A stretch of DNA of 64,000 nt from assembly GCA_019359125.1 (NCBI GenBank), contig JAHHHY010000007.1, positions 1 to 64,000 of the forward strand, given 5' to 3'. Both the position numbers and the translations under genes were made by a program. The notes under the pieces were generated by a model. The model ran no database searches. It saw nothing but the letters and a program-made list of their open reading frames with translations, and was not told where the DNA came from. The DNA comes from Pleurocapsa minor GSE-CHR-MK 17-07R. GTDB taxonomy: Bacteria > Chloroflexota > Anaerolineae > Aggregatilineales > Phototrophicaceae. Below, piece after piece: positions 51,367 through 59,826 of this stretch. Each line of letters begins with the position of its first letter. Within the stretch, counting starts at the first letter, position 1.

Positions 51367-52335
51367 ATGATGCTGACCCCGATGACCATGACTGCTGCAC
51401 CTTCTGCCACCACCCAGGCCGCGCGCCTGGAATCGCTGATTGGCAATACGCCGCTGCTGGCGTTCCGCAGCATCACGGCCCACCTGCCGGAGACGGTGCA
51501 GGTGTTCGCCAAGGCGGAATGGACCAATCCCGGTGGCAGCGTGAAGGACCGCGCAGCCGCCAATATCGTGCGCCAGGCCGAGGCATCCGGCCGGCTGGGC
51601 AAGGGCCAGATTCTGCTGGACAGCACGAGCGGCAACACCGGCATCGCGTATGCCATGCTGGGTGCCGCCAAAGGCTTCAAGGTGAAGCTGTTCCTGCCGG
51701 CCAATGCCAGCCCGGAGCGCATCGCCATCCTGCGCGCCTATGGCGCCGAGCTGGTGCTGACCGACCCGCTGGAAGGCTCTGACGGCGCGATTCGTGCCGT
51801 GCGCGAACTGGTCGCGTCTGACCCGGACACCTATTTCTATGCCGACCAGTACAACAATCCGGCCAACTGGCAGGCCCACTACAACAGCACCGGCGTGGAA
51901 ATCTGGAATCAGACCGATGGCCAGGTGACTCATTTCATCGCCGGGCTGGGCACCAGCGGCACCATGATGGGCACCGGCCGCCGCCTGAAGGATTACGCGG
52001 CCGACGTGCAGATCATCGCCATCCAGCCGGATTCACCATTCCACGGGCTGGAAGGCCTGAAGCACATGCCCACGGCCATCAAGCCTGGCATCTATGACGA
52101 ATTTTTCCCGGATCGCCAGATGGGCATCTCCACCGAGGACACGTACGTCATGGCGCGCCGCCTCGCCCGCGAAGAAGGCTACCTGGTTGGCATCAGCTCC
52201 GCGTCGGCCATGGTGGGCGCGCTGCAGGTGGCCGAAGAGCTGGCCGGACGCGGGGAATCCGGCACGATCGTGACGCTGTTCCCCGACAACGCCTATAAGT
52301 ACCTGAGCGACAAGGCGGTGTGGGGCACGGCGTAG
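51367..52335 (+). CDS. cysM: Cysteine synthase family protein, CysM-like
   Basis: A PLP-dependent beta-replacement enzyme, 322 residues, making cysteine from an activated serine and a sulfide donor. The PLP lysine is in NPGGSVKDRAA, the substrate loop is STSGNTGIAYAM, and the phosphate loop is GLGTSGTMMGTG. The GISSASAMVGALQVAEEL end matches the family. Overall resemblance is to CysM/O-phosphoserine-type members; O-acetylserine or cystathionine activity is possible. AGGAG precedes tandem ATGs at 51367/51370. Expression is probably controlled by the upstream polycysteine attenuator. Confidence 0.88.
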   Translation: MMLTPMTMTAAPSATTQAARLESLIGNTPLLAFRSITAHLPETVQVFAKAEWTNPGGSVKDRAAANIVRQAEASGRLGKGQILLDSTSGNTGIAYAMLGAAKGFKVKLFLPANASPERIAILRAYGAELVLTDPLEGSDGAIRAVRELVASDPDTYFYADQYNNPANWQAHYNSTGVEIWNQTDGQVTHFIAGLGTSGTMMGTGRRLKDYAADVQIIAIQPDSPFHGLEGLKHMPTAIKPGIYDEFFPDRQMGISTEDTYVMARRLAREEGYLVGISSASAMVGALQVAEELAGRGESGTIVTLFPDNAYKYLSDKAVWGTA

Positions 52336-52389
52336 GTTTCTCTTTGCCAGACATATACAGCCCCGTCGGGAATGCTGTTGATACCGCTA

Positions 52390-52407
52390 GGCGCGTCGCG
52401 ACGCGCC
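52390..52407. repeat. GC-rich palindrome GGCGCGTCG/CGACGCGCC
   Basis: A perfect 18-bp palindrome whose 9-base arm also occurs in the palindrome at 12180-12199. It lies 55 bp after the cysM stop. Confidence 0.6.
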
Positions 52408-52451
52408 CACTGGCACTGAATATCAGGCTGCCCCCAAAATACTTCATCAAC

Positions 52452-52484
52452 AAAAACGGCGACCTGTGAAGGTCGCCGTTTTTT
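52452..52484. terminator. Bidirectional terminator between cysM and the PPC protein gene
   Basis: A perfect 14-bp stem (52452-52465 and 52470-52483) with GTGA loop. One arm begins with AAAAA and the other ends with TTTTT plus another T, so both converging transcripts gain a T run. Confidence 0.85.
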
Positions 52485-52488
52485 GTTA

Positions 52489-54582
52489 TCAGCCGAGGCA
52501 GTCGTCTGGACAGGTTGCAAAGTCTTCCGTCGGCCCGCAGATGAGGTCACCGCAGAAATCTCCTGGCGGGGTTATCTCCGGCGTGGTGGGGAAGCAGTCT
52601 TCGGGACAATATGTGCCTTCGTAAAAGTCCTCATCTTCGAACGGAGACACACAGATGCCATCTCCGCACACAATGCAGTCGGAACACGTATTCTGATCTT
52701 CGCCACGGCCGGGCTCGCAGATGTCGTTGAAATTGCAGCCACAGTCTTCGTAGCAGCTTTCAGAGTTTTCGCCAGAGCGTCCGTCACACACGTTATCGCC
52801 GCAGAACGATGGAATCGGCGTTGAGGTGGGCAAGTCGGTGGGCACGGAAGTGGGCTGTGGCGTCGGCCATGGGGTTTCGGTGACGCTGGGCGTTGCCGTC
52901 GGCACCAGGCTGGGCGTAAAGGTGATACGCACACGCGTCGCGGTCGGCGAGGGCGTGGGTGTGCCGGTGCGCGTGGGCGGCGGCGGCAGCGGACGTTCTT
53001 CCAGCGGCTCGAACAGCTCGCACAGGACGGCCTCGCCCGCGCAGGTGGTGCGATACGAGAGCTGACCGCGCGCATTTGGCTCCGCGGCCAGCACTTCCAC
53101 CACGAACGTGCCGCTGTTGGGCGCCACAATCACGCGGTTTTCCGTCTGACGCCCGCCGATCATCTGCGCGATGATCAGGCCATCTTCGTCGCGCACCGAG
53201 AACTTGAACGGGAAGGTGAACGGGTCGCCCTCGCTCAGGTTGGTGAATACCAGCGTGGTCGGGCAGTCGCCGCGGCTGTCAAACTGGAAATACTGTGGCG
53301 GATTCGGCTGGGCAACCGAGGCATCGCGCGGGGGCGCTTCAAAATTGATCACGTCCCCGAAGGCCAGCGACTGCGGCGAGAAGAACGGGATGCTGTTCAC
53401 GCGCACCAGGAAGGTGCCGCCGGTGCCATTTTCCCCGCCCACCAGCACGTTATACACGCCGTCCAGCGGCAGGTACAGGTCCACCGAGGCGTCGGTGGCG
53501 TTGAAGCTGAACTGGTCGTCGGCATTCTGCGTGACGACCGCGCCATTCGGCCCGATCACGGTGAGCTGCGGGTCAAAGCCGAAGCTGATGCCGATCACCT
53601 GCACGCTGACGAGCTGGCCTGCCGAGCCGGCAAACTGGTAATTGAGCAGCGGCGAGCCTTCCCCGATGACGCCCAGCGAAGTCTGGAAGAAGTCCAGCGT
53701 GCCCGCCTGCTGAATGAATGCAAGCTGGCCACTTGATGGCGTGGGTGACGGCGTCGGTGTGGCGATGCGCGGCGGCGGCAGCACGGGCAGCTCGCAGGTC
53801 GGCTGAGTCTCGAAGCAGGTCACCGAGACGAGCAGATTGCCATCTTCCAGCGCCTCGCCGGAAATAGCGGACAGCTCCACTTCGTAGGTGCCGCTCTCGG
53901 CGAAGAAGCTGATGCGGTCTTCCAGCTGGCGGCCGCCGCGCATCTGGCCGACGAGCTGGCCGTTGGTGTCGCGCACGCGAATCAGATACGGGAACGAGAA
54001 CGGCGTGCCAGCGGTGCGGTTGGTCACCGTCAGCGTGGTCGGGCACGATTCGGTGCTGGTGAATTTGGTCACGACAGGCGCGCCAGACTGCGGCACGGTC
54101 ACGGTCGAGCCCAGCTCACGCGGCAGGTCGATGCGCGGAATGGCCAGTCGCGCCGTAATCTGCAGCAGGTATTCGCCGGTGGTGCCGCCCGCCGCGCTGA
54201 CGATCAGCGTGTAGGTGCCCGTTTCCGGCAGGTAATAGGACAGCGCGGCGTCCGTGGACTGGCTGCTGTACAGGTCGGTTGTGCCGGTAATCAGCGGCTG
54301 CTGGTTCGGCCCGATCAGCGACAGGTCGGGGTTCAGGCTGCCGGAAGTCGCGATGGCGCGGATGTGCACCAGGTCTTCCTGCGATCCCTCGAAGGTGTAG
54401 ATGCTGCTGGCGAAGCCCTGTCCCAGCGAGGCGATCAGGCTGGTGCCATAGGTGATAGGCTGGCCAAACTGCGCCGCCGGTGCGGCCGGAGCAGCCTGTC
54501 TGGCTGCCGCTGGCAGGATGCCCAACGAGAGAAAGAGTGCTGCGAGCAGCAGGGTCAAGCGGAAAGGTGTGCGTTTGGACAT
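52489..54582 (-). CDS. Secreted protein with PPC-like domains and four C-terminal four-cysteine repeats
   Basis: A 697-residue exported protein. After a signal peptide (LTLLLAALFLSLGILPAAA) come two similar modules. Each has a PPC-like beta domain (SLNPDLSLIGPNQQPLI...YYLPETGTYTLIVSA and FDPQLTVIGPNGAVV...LYLPLDGVYNVLVGG) followed by a Cys-containing beta domain (SCPTTLTVTNRTAGTPFSFPY and DCPTTLVFTNLSEGDPFTFPF). A Thr/Pro linker leads to residues 591-697, where 16 cysteines form four repeats of the pattern CGDxxC...CxxDC. PPC domains usually accompany exported enzymes, but no enzyme is present. GGAG precedes ATG 54582; the frame to 54822 is non-coding. Confidence 0.82.
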   Translation of the reverse strand: MSKRTPFRLTLLLAALFLSLGILPAAARQAAPAAPAAQFGQPITYGTSLIASLGQGFASSIYTFEGSQEDLVHIRAIATSGSLNPDLSLIGPNQQPLITGTTDLYSSQSTDAALSYYLPETGTYTLIVSAAGGTTGEYLLQITARLAIPRIDLPRELGSTVTVPQSGAPVVTKFTSTESCPTTLTVTNRTAGTPFSFPYLIRVRDTNGQLVGQMRGGRQLEDRISFFAESGTYEVELSAISGEALEDGNLLVSVTCFETQPTCELPVLPPPRIATPTPSPTPSSGQLAFIQQAGTLDFFQTSLGVIGEGSPLLNYQFAGSAGQLVSVQVIGISFGFDPQLTVIGPNGAVVTQNADDQFSFNATDASVDLYLPLDGVYNVLVGGENGTGGTFLVRVNSIPFFSPQSLAFGDVINFEAPPRDASVAQPNPPQYFQFDSRGDCPTTLVFTNLSEGDPFTFPFKFSVRDEDGLIIAQMIGGRQTENRVIVAPNSGTFVVEVLAAEPNARGQLSYRTTCAGEAVLCELFEPLEERPLPPPPTRTGTPTPSPTATRVRITFTPSLVPTATPSVTETPWPTPQPTSVPTDLPTSTPIPSFCGDNVCDGRSGENSESCYEDCGCNFNDICEPGRGEDQNTCSDCIVCGDGICVSPFEDEDFYEGTYCPEDCFPTTPEITPPGDFCGDLICGPTEDFATCPDDCLG

Positions 54583-54783
54583 AAGCGCGCTCCATTTGCG
54601 AATAATCGGCTGCGATGAGTCGTGTATAGCTGTGAGTATAGTGGTTTCACAAATCACTGCCAGCGCGCCCGGCCTGGGGTCGGCTGCGCATGGCCCTGGC
54701 TGCCCCGAAAGGTTTCCGGTCTCTGCCGCGTCTCGCATGTGCACCAGCATACGACCGTAAAAGACAGCACGAGGACGTTCATT

Positions 54784-55146
54784 GTGAGTGATGTGATCAA
54801 TATCGCCGAAAAATTTACACAATTTTCAGACCAGTGGAGCCCCAAGATCGTCGCTGACCTGAATGATTCGCATATCAAGCTGGCGAAGATCGAAGGCGAA
54901 TTTGTCTGGCACCATCATGAACACGAAGATGAGATGTTCCTGATTATCAAAGGCACGCTGCATATGCAGTATCGCGACCGCACGGTGACCGCCCGCGAAG
55001 GCGAATTTATCGTGGTGCCGAAGGGGGTAGAGCACTGCCCGAAAACCGAGGGCGAGGTGCACATTATGCTGATCGAGCCAAAGTCGACCCTGCATACCGG
55101 CGACACCGTCTCCGAGCGCACGGTGAAGGAATACCAGCGCATCTGA
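54784..55146 (+). CDS. Cupin-domain protein
   Basis: A 120-residue single-domain beta-barrel. Cupin motif 1 is WHHHEHEDEMFLIIKG (His-His/Glu metal ligands) and motif 2 is PKGVEHCPKTEG with the fourth ligand His. Such small cupins bind a metal and may be dioxygenases, isomerases or sugar-binding proteins; no specific function can be assigned. The start is GTG at 54784 with GAGGACG upstream; earlier codons in the frame show no similarity. Confidence 0.85.
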   Translation: MSDVINIAEKFTQFSDQWSPKIVADLNDSHIKLAKIEGEFVWHHHEHEDEMFLIIKGTLHMQYRDRTVTAREGEFIVVPKGVEHCPKTEGEVHIMLIEPKSTLHTGDTVSERTVKEYQRI

Positions 55147-55157
55147 TCCGCGCTGTC

Positions 55158-55185
55158 TTGACATTTAACATCCCGTCCGTATGAT
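55158..55185 (+). promoter_or_regulatory. Promoter of the pheS T-box transcript
   Basis: Consensus TTGACA (55158-55163), a 16-base spacer and TATGAT (55180-55185). Transcription should start near 55192, giving a leader of about 280 bases before pheS. Confidence 0.7.
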
Positions 55186-55191
55186 TGACAT

Positions 55192-55456
55192 GACGTGATG
55201 CGAAGACAAGTACGCGTGACCAGCCACAGCCAGGGAGCGGCCGCCGCAGATTGAGAGCGACCGCATGTGTGCCCCGCCGAAATTCACTTCGCGGATGGCG
55301 AATATAATGGCCATCACACGGAAGCTAACGAAGCGGCGCGGCCCCCGGACGGCGGGCGCGCAAGCAGGGTGGTACCGCGGGATCGTATTTCAATACGCTC
55401 TCGTCCCTGAAGATGACGCCTGAATCAGGCACACACAGGGACGAGAGCGTTTTTAT
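55192..55456 (+). promoter_or_regulatory. T-box riboswitch, probably Phe-tRNA responsive
   Basis: The T-box signature AGGGTGGTACCGCG is exact at 55367-55380, just before a strong terminator (55396-55456). The 175 bases before it can hold Stem I. An AGTA near its start and a TTC codon followed by A at about 55283 fit a Phe specifier loop, but that assignment is tentative. Uncharged tRNA would stabilise the antiterminator and allow pheS transcription; charged tRNA would permit termination. Position upstream of pheS agrees with a Phe specificity. Confidence 0.9.
55396..55456 (+). terminator. T-box-controlled terminator before pheS
   Basis: A perfect 15-bp stem (55396-55410 and 55437-55451) with a T-rich tail, 17 bases before the pheS start. 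The left arm follows the T-box antiterminator sequence closely, so the two structures can compete. Confidence 0.9.
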
Positions 55457-55473
55457 TTGCTGAGGGAACGGGC

Positions 55474-56508
55474 ATGTTTGAACAACTGGAAGCACTGCTG
55501 AAAGAAGCGTCTGCTGCGCTGGCGGCCGTGAGCGACGGCGAGGCGCTGCGGGCGTGGGAGCTGGCCTGGATTGGCAAGAAGGGGCGCGTGACCGAGGCCG
55601 TGCGCGGCGTCAGCGCGCTGCCCAAAGAAGAACGCGCCGCCTATGGCAAGCGCGCCAATGAAATCAAGGTCGCGCTGGAATCGGCCTATGCCGAGGCCGA
55701 GACGCAGGTGCGCGAACGCGAGCTGACGGCCAGCCTGGCGCAGGGCGAAATTGATATCACGCTGCCCGGTCGGCCGCTGACGCAGGGCGGGCTGCACCCC
55801 AGCACGCAGACGCTGCGCGATTTCTATCGCATCTGGGCGACGATGGGCTTTCAGGTGTATCACTCGCGCGATGTCGAGGATGACGACACCAATTTCACGC
55901 TGCTGAATATTCCGCCGCATCACCCGGCCCGCGAGATGCAGGACACGTTCTACACCACGAAGCCGAATGTTATCCTGCGCACGCACACGTCGCCCGGCCA
56001 GATCCGCGCGATGCGCCAGCTGGGCGAAAACGGCACCAGGCCGATCCGCGTGATTCTGCCCGGCATGTGCTACCGCTTCGAGCAGATTACCGCCCGCAGC
56101 GAAGTGCAGTTCCACCAGATGGAAGGCATTTGCGTGGGGCGCAATATCCACATGACCGACCTGAAGGGGACGGTGGCTGAATTCGCCCGCATGATGTTCG
56201 GCGCCAATGCGAAGGTGCGCTTCCGCAGCAGCTACTTCCCGTTCACCGAGCCGAGCATGGAAATCGACGTGGAATGCTTCCTGTGCGGGGGCGAGGGCTG
56301 CCGCATCTGCAAGTACAGCGGCTGGCTGGAAATCGCAGGCAGCGGCATGATTCACCCGACCGTGCTGGAAAATGGCGGCTATGACCCGAACGAGTGGTCG
56401 GGCTTCGCCTTCGGCATGGGGCCGGAGCGTATCACCATGCTCAAGCATGCCATCAGCGATATTCGCTATTTCTGGGCCAATGACCTGCGTTTCCTGAGCC
56501 AGTTCTAG
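55474..56508 (+). CDS. pheS: Phenylalanyl-tRNA synthetase alpha subunit
   Basis: The catalytic subunit of the alpha2-beta2 enzyme charging tRNA-Phe. The 344-residue protein has an N-terminal coiled coil (about 1-85) and class II core. Motif 1 lies around PLTQGGLHPSTQTLRDFYRIWATMGF, with DDDTNFTLLNIPPHHPAREMQDTFY, motif 2 CYRFEQITARSEVQFHQMEG and motif 3 FAFGMGPERITML. A CFLCGGEGCRICKYSGW cysteine cluster suggests a zinc site. It sits under T-box control; pheT lies 504 bp downstream with an opposite-strand gene in between. Confidence 0.95.
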   Translation: MFEQLEALLKEASAALAAVSDGEALRAWELAWIGKKGRVTEAVRGVSALPKEERAAYGKRANEIKVALESAYAEAETQVRERELTASLAQGEIDITLPGRPLTQGGLHPSTQTLRDFYRIWATMGFQVYHSRDVEDDDTNFTLLNIPPHHPAREMQDTFYTTKPNVILRTHTSPGQIRAMRQLGENGTRPIRVILPGMCYRFEQITARSEVQFHQMEGICVGRNIHMTDLKGTVAEFARMMFGANAKVRFRSSYFPFTEPSMEIDVECFLCGGEGCRICKYSGWLEIAGSGMIHPTVLENGGYDPNEWSGFAFGMGPERITMLKHAISDIRYFWANDLRFLSQF

Positions 56509-56930
56509 ATGGGCTTTGAATCACCGGGGGGCGTTTCAGGATGCGTTTTCGCGTAATTGGCCACCAGTTTGTAGGCGTCTTCAAAAGTGGCCGCGGCCGC
56601 GGTGTGGGCGCCTGCGCCACGCGAATACGTCTTGGCGAAGATGTTCACCAGCGTCTTGATGAACATGTTGCTGCTGACGATGATCAGCAGGCCCCAGTTG
56701 TCGGGATAGTACTGGGTGACGGTGCGCGCCTGCGAGACTGCGCCGCCCAGCGGCAGCGATCCGCTTTCGCTGTAGTCGGCAAGGATATGCACGGTGTGCG
56801 GGACCGTTTTCATCAGACCGGCGGACTGCTTGGTGCAGGCGTCAAAAAACTCGTCCCAGGTCCATTTGCCGACGTATTTCTGGCGGATGATGGTCTTTTC
56901 CGGATTGTCCCATTCAACAATGATTGGCAT
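56505..56930 (-). CDS. Hypothetical protein encoded antisense between pheS and pheT
   Basis: A 141-residue protein, not assigned to a named family. The sequence MPIIVEWDNPEKTIIRQKYVGKWTWDEFFDACTKQSAGLMKTVPHTVHILADYSESGSLP has the alternating strand/helix pattern of STAS/SpoIIAA-like domains: an N-terminal two-strand start, a helix, then a DYSE strand. A hydrophobic stretch lies near residues 78-95. Its stop overlaps the pheS stop by 4 bp. Its start faces pheT across 82 bp. Codon use looks like its neighbours, so it appears to be a real gene. Confidence 0.65.
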   Translation of the reverse strand: MPIIVEWDNPEKTIIRQKYVGKWTWDEFFDACTKQSAGLMKTVPHTVHILADYSESGSLPLGGAVSQARTVTQYYPDNWGLLIIVSSNMFIKTLVNIFAKTYSRGAGAHTAAAATFEDAYKLVANYAKTHPETPPGDSKPI

Positions 56931-57012
56931 GTGTCAGCTCCTGACCAGCCCGAGTGTGTAACTAGAGCTTAAGACAAGAATGTCCTGAGCGCAAGAAAGG
57001 ATTCCCTGAACT

Positions 57013-59583
57013 ATGCGTGTACCCCTCTCGTGGTTGAAAGACTACGTCGATATCGAGATTCCGGCGGAGCTGCTGGCCGAAACGCTGACCGCTGCCGGCC
57101 TGGAAGTCGCCAAAATTGAGTACATCGGCCTGCCGCAGGCGGTCGTGCCCGGCCTGCGCTATCCCAAAAGCGATCATCTGGTGTGGGATGATGGGCGCAT
57201 CCTGCTGGGCAAAATCACCGAGGTGAAGGCCCACCCGAACGCCGAGCGTCTGGTGCTGGCGATGGTCGAGATTGCCGATGGCGTCATCGAGCAGTGCGTC
57301 ACCGGCGCGCCCAACCTGTTCGAGTACAAAGACCAGGGCCCGCTGAACCCGCCGGTGTGGACGGCCTTTGCCGCCGAGGGCGCCGAGGTATGGGACGGCC
57401 ACAGCGAAGAACGCAAGCGCATGATCCTGAAAGAGAAGCCCCTGCGCGGCATCCCCAACCGGTCGATGGTGTGCAGCGAGAAAGAGCTGGGCATCAGCGA
57501 CGAGCATGAGGGCATCATCCTCATGCGCCAGCAGCCGCTGAACCTGACCACGCACCAACCGGCCACGCCGGGTGCGCCGTTCAGCCAGGTGATGGGCGAT
57601 ATCGTCTTCGAGATTGAATTCACGCCCAATCTGGCGCGCGCGATCAGCGTGTATGGCATCGCCCGCGAAATCTCCGCGCTGCTGAACCTGCCGCTGCGCC
57701 CGCCGTCGTTCGAGGTGCTGATGACCGGCGCGCCGTTTGCCGATGCCGCCAGCGTGACCATCACCGAGCCGGCGCTCAATCCGCGCTTCACGCTGGCGCT
57801 GCTGCGCGGCACCAAAGTGCAGCCCGCGCCCGAATGGATGCAGACGCGCCTGCGCCTGGTGGGGCAGCGCCCGATCAACAACATCGTCGATGTGACCAAC
57901 TACCTGACGTTTGAGCTGGGCCAGCCGCTGCATGCCTTCGACTATGACAAGCTGGTCGCGCGCGCCGGGGCGGGCAATGCGCCGCACATCATCACGCGGC
58001 TGGCGCAGCCGGGCGAACGTCTGCTCACGCTGGACGGGCAGGATCGCGCGCTGGACCCACACAATATCCTCGTATGCGACGAACGCGGCGCGCTGGGCAT
58101 CGGCGGCGTCATGGGCGGCCAGGAAAGCGAAATTGACGAGGGTACGACGACCGTGCTGCTGGAGGCCGCTGCCTGGGACTTCATCAATATCCGCCGAACG
58201 ATGACCTCGCAGAAGGTGCGCACCGAAGCGGGCTATCGGTTCAGCCGCGGCGTGCATCCCTCGCAGGCGATGCTGGGCCTGAAGCGCGGTATCGAGCTGA
58301 TGCGCCAGACCGGCGGCGGAGAAATAGCGCAGGGTCTGTACGACAATTACCCGAACCCGCCTAAAACCGTCACCGTCGACCTGACCGAGGCCGAGATTTT
58401 CCGCGTGCTGGGCATCCGGATGGCGGCGGCCGATGCTGCGGCCATGCTGCGCCGGGCCGATTTCGGCGTCGAACAGCAGGGGACCACGCTGCTGGTCACC
58501 GCGCCCGACTGGCGCATGGACATCGGCGCAGGCACGGTGGGCCGCGCCGACGTGACGGAAGAACTGGCGCGCCTGTATGGCTACGACCGCATCCCGACCA
58601 CGATTATCACCGACGAGATGCCGCCGCAGTTCCCCAACCAGGCCTTCCTGCGCGAGGAAATCGCCCGTGATGCGCTGGCGTCGCTGGGCCTGCGCGAGGT
58701 CATCAGCTATCGCTTCACCACGCCAGAGCGCGAGGCCTCGCTCACGCCGCCCGGCGCAGCGTCCGCCTTGCCTGACGGGGACTATGTGGTGATGGCCAAC
58801 CCGATCTCGCCAGACAAGACCGTGCTGCGCAAAAGCATCCTGACTGGCCTGCTGGAGGCGGCGCGCAACAACCAGCGTTATGCCTCGCGCCAGCTGTTGT
58901 TCGAGCTGGGCAGCATCTATCTGGAGCGCGAAAATCAGCTGCTGCCCGACGAGCCGAAGCGTCTGGGCATCCTCATGCTGGGGCAGCGTGCCGTGCCGGT
59001 CTGGCAGGGCGCCGATAATGCCGCTATGGATTTCTATGACCTCAAGGGGCTGGTCGAGGCGCTGCTGGCCGCGCTGCACGTCAGCGGGACGAGCGTCACG
59101 CGGGCAGCGCATGCCAGCTTCCATCCGGGCCGTTCCGCGCAGGTCAGCGTGAAGGGTGCCGTGCTGGGCGTTTTTGGCGAGCTGCATCCGCAGGTGAGCG
59201 CGGCCTTCGGCCTGGAAGTCACCGTGCTGGCCGCCGACTTCGACCTGGGCGCGCTGATCGGGCTGATGGACGAGCTGTACCCGGCCAGGTCATTGCCCAC
59301 GACGCCGGGCATCGTGCATGACATCGCGCTGGTGGTGAAGGAAAGCGTGACCCATGCCGAGGTCGAGGCGGTCATCCGCAAGGCGGGCGGCCAGCTGCTC
59401 AAGTCGGTGCGCCTGTTCGACGTGTATCGCGGCGCAAACCTGCCCGAAGGCCACAAGAATATGGCCTATAGTGTGGTCTATCAGACCGACGAGCGCACGC
59501 TGACCGAGGCCGAGGCGATCAAGATCCGCGAGAAGATCACCAAGCTGGCCGAGCGCGAACTGGGCGGCACGCTGCGCGGGTAG
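57013..59583 (+). CDS. pheT: Phenylalanyl-tRNA synthetase beta subunit
   Basis: The tRNA-binding and editing subunit, 856 residues. The start MRVPLSWLKDYVDIEIPAELLAETLTAAGLEV is diagnostic. An EMAP/tRNA-binding domain follows (about 60-180) with an insertion around FEYKDQGPLNPPVWTAFAAEG, then the B3/B4 editing domain with NNIVDVTNYLTFELGQPLHAFDYDKL, B5 (about 450-525), an inactive class II core, and a C-terminal FDX-ACB domain (LPTTPGIVHDIALVV...). It is separated from pheS by an antisense gene, so it may have its own promoter. AAAGGA lies 11 bases before the ATG. Confidence 0.95.
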   Translation: MRVPLSWLKDYVDIEIPAELLAETLTAAGLEVAKIEYIGLPQAVVPGLRYPKSDHLVWDDGRILLGKITEVKAHPNAERLVLAMVEIADGVIEQCVTGAPNLFEYKDQGPLNPPVWTAFAAEGAEVWDGHSEERKRMILKEKPLRGIPNRSMVCSEKELGISDEHEGIILMRQQPLNLTTHQPATPGAPFSQVMGDIVFEIEFTPNLARAISVYGIAREISALLNLPLRPPSFEVLMTGAPFADAASVTITEPALNPRFTLALLRGTKVQPAPEWMQTRLRLVGQRPINNIVDVTNYLTFELGQPLHAFDYDKLVARAGAGNAPHIITRLAQPGERLLTLDGQDRALDPHNILVCDERGALGIGGVMGGQESEIDEGTTTVLLEAAAWDFINIRRTMTSQKVRTEAGYRFSRGVHPSQAMLGLKRGIELMRQTGGGEIAQGLYDNYPNPPKTVTVDLTEAEIFRVLGIRMAAADAAAMLRRADFGVEQQGTTLLVTAPDWRMDIGAGTVGRADVTEELARLYGYDRIPTTIITDEMPPQFPNQAFLREEIARDALASLGLREVISYRFTTPEREASLTPPGAASALPDGDYVVMANPISPDKTVLRKSILTGLLEAARNNQRYASRQLLFELGSIYLERENQLLPDEPKRLGILMLGQRAVPVWQGADNAAMDFYDLKGLVEALLAALHVSGTSVTRAAHASFHPGRSAQVSVKGAVLGVFGELHPQVSAAFGLEVTVLAADFDLGALIGLMDELYPARSLPTTPGIVHDIALVVKESVTHAEVEAVIRKAGGQLLKSVRLFDVYRGANLPEGHKNMAYSVVYQTDERTLTEAEAIKIREKITKLAERELGGTLRG

Positions 59584-59614
59584 AATGGCTACGGCGGAGT
59601 AATCAAGTGAGCGT

Positions 59615-59642
59615 AGAGGGGCTTGGCATGCCAGGCCCCTCT
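59615..59642 (+). terminator. Hairpin after pheT
   Basis: 12-bp arms with one mismatch (59615-59626 and 59631-59642) around CATG, 31 bases past the pheT stop. It resembles the GGGGC-type palindromes elsewhere in the window and has no T run. The rest of the 243-bp gap up to the lipoprotein gene shows nothing recognisable. Confidence 0.5.
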
Positions 59643-59826
59643 CACTAACTCTCGCCCCGGCAGCACTCCCTCATGCTTCAGAATCTCAACCTTCGTTATC
59701 CCATTGCTGACGCATAATTTCAGTTAAGCCAGGCGCACTGAAACAGTTCATGCTGACGACTCAACTTTATATAGATGTCGCGGTCACTGTTTCAGCAGTT
59801 GCGCTTATTGCATCAGGGAGAGAACG

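Noticed and set aside
56962..59187. A 741-codon minus-strand open frame
   Set aside because: It lies opposite pheT, which has full family similarity; the composition is typical of an antisense shadow.
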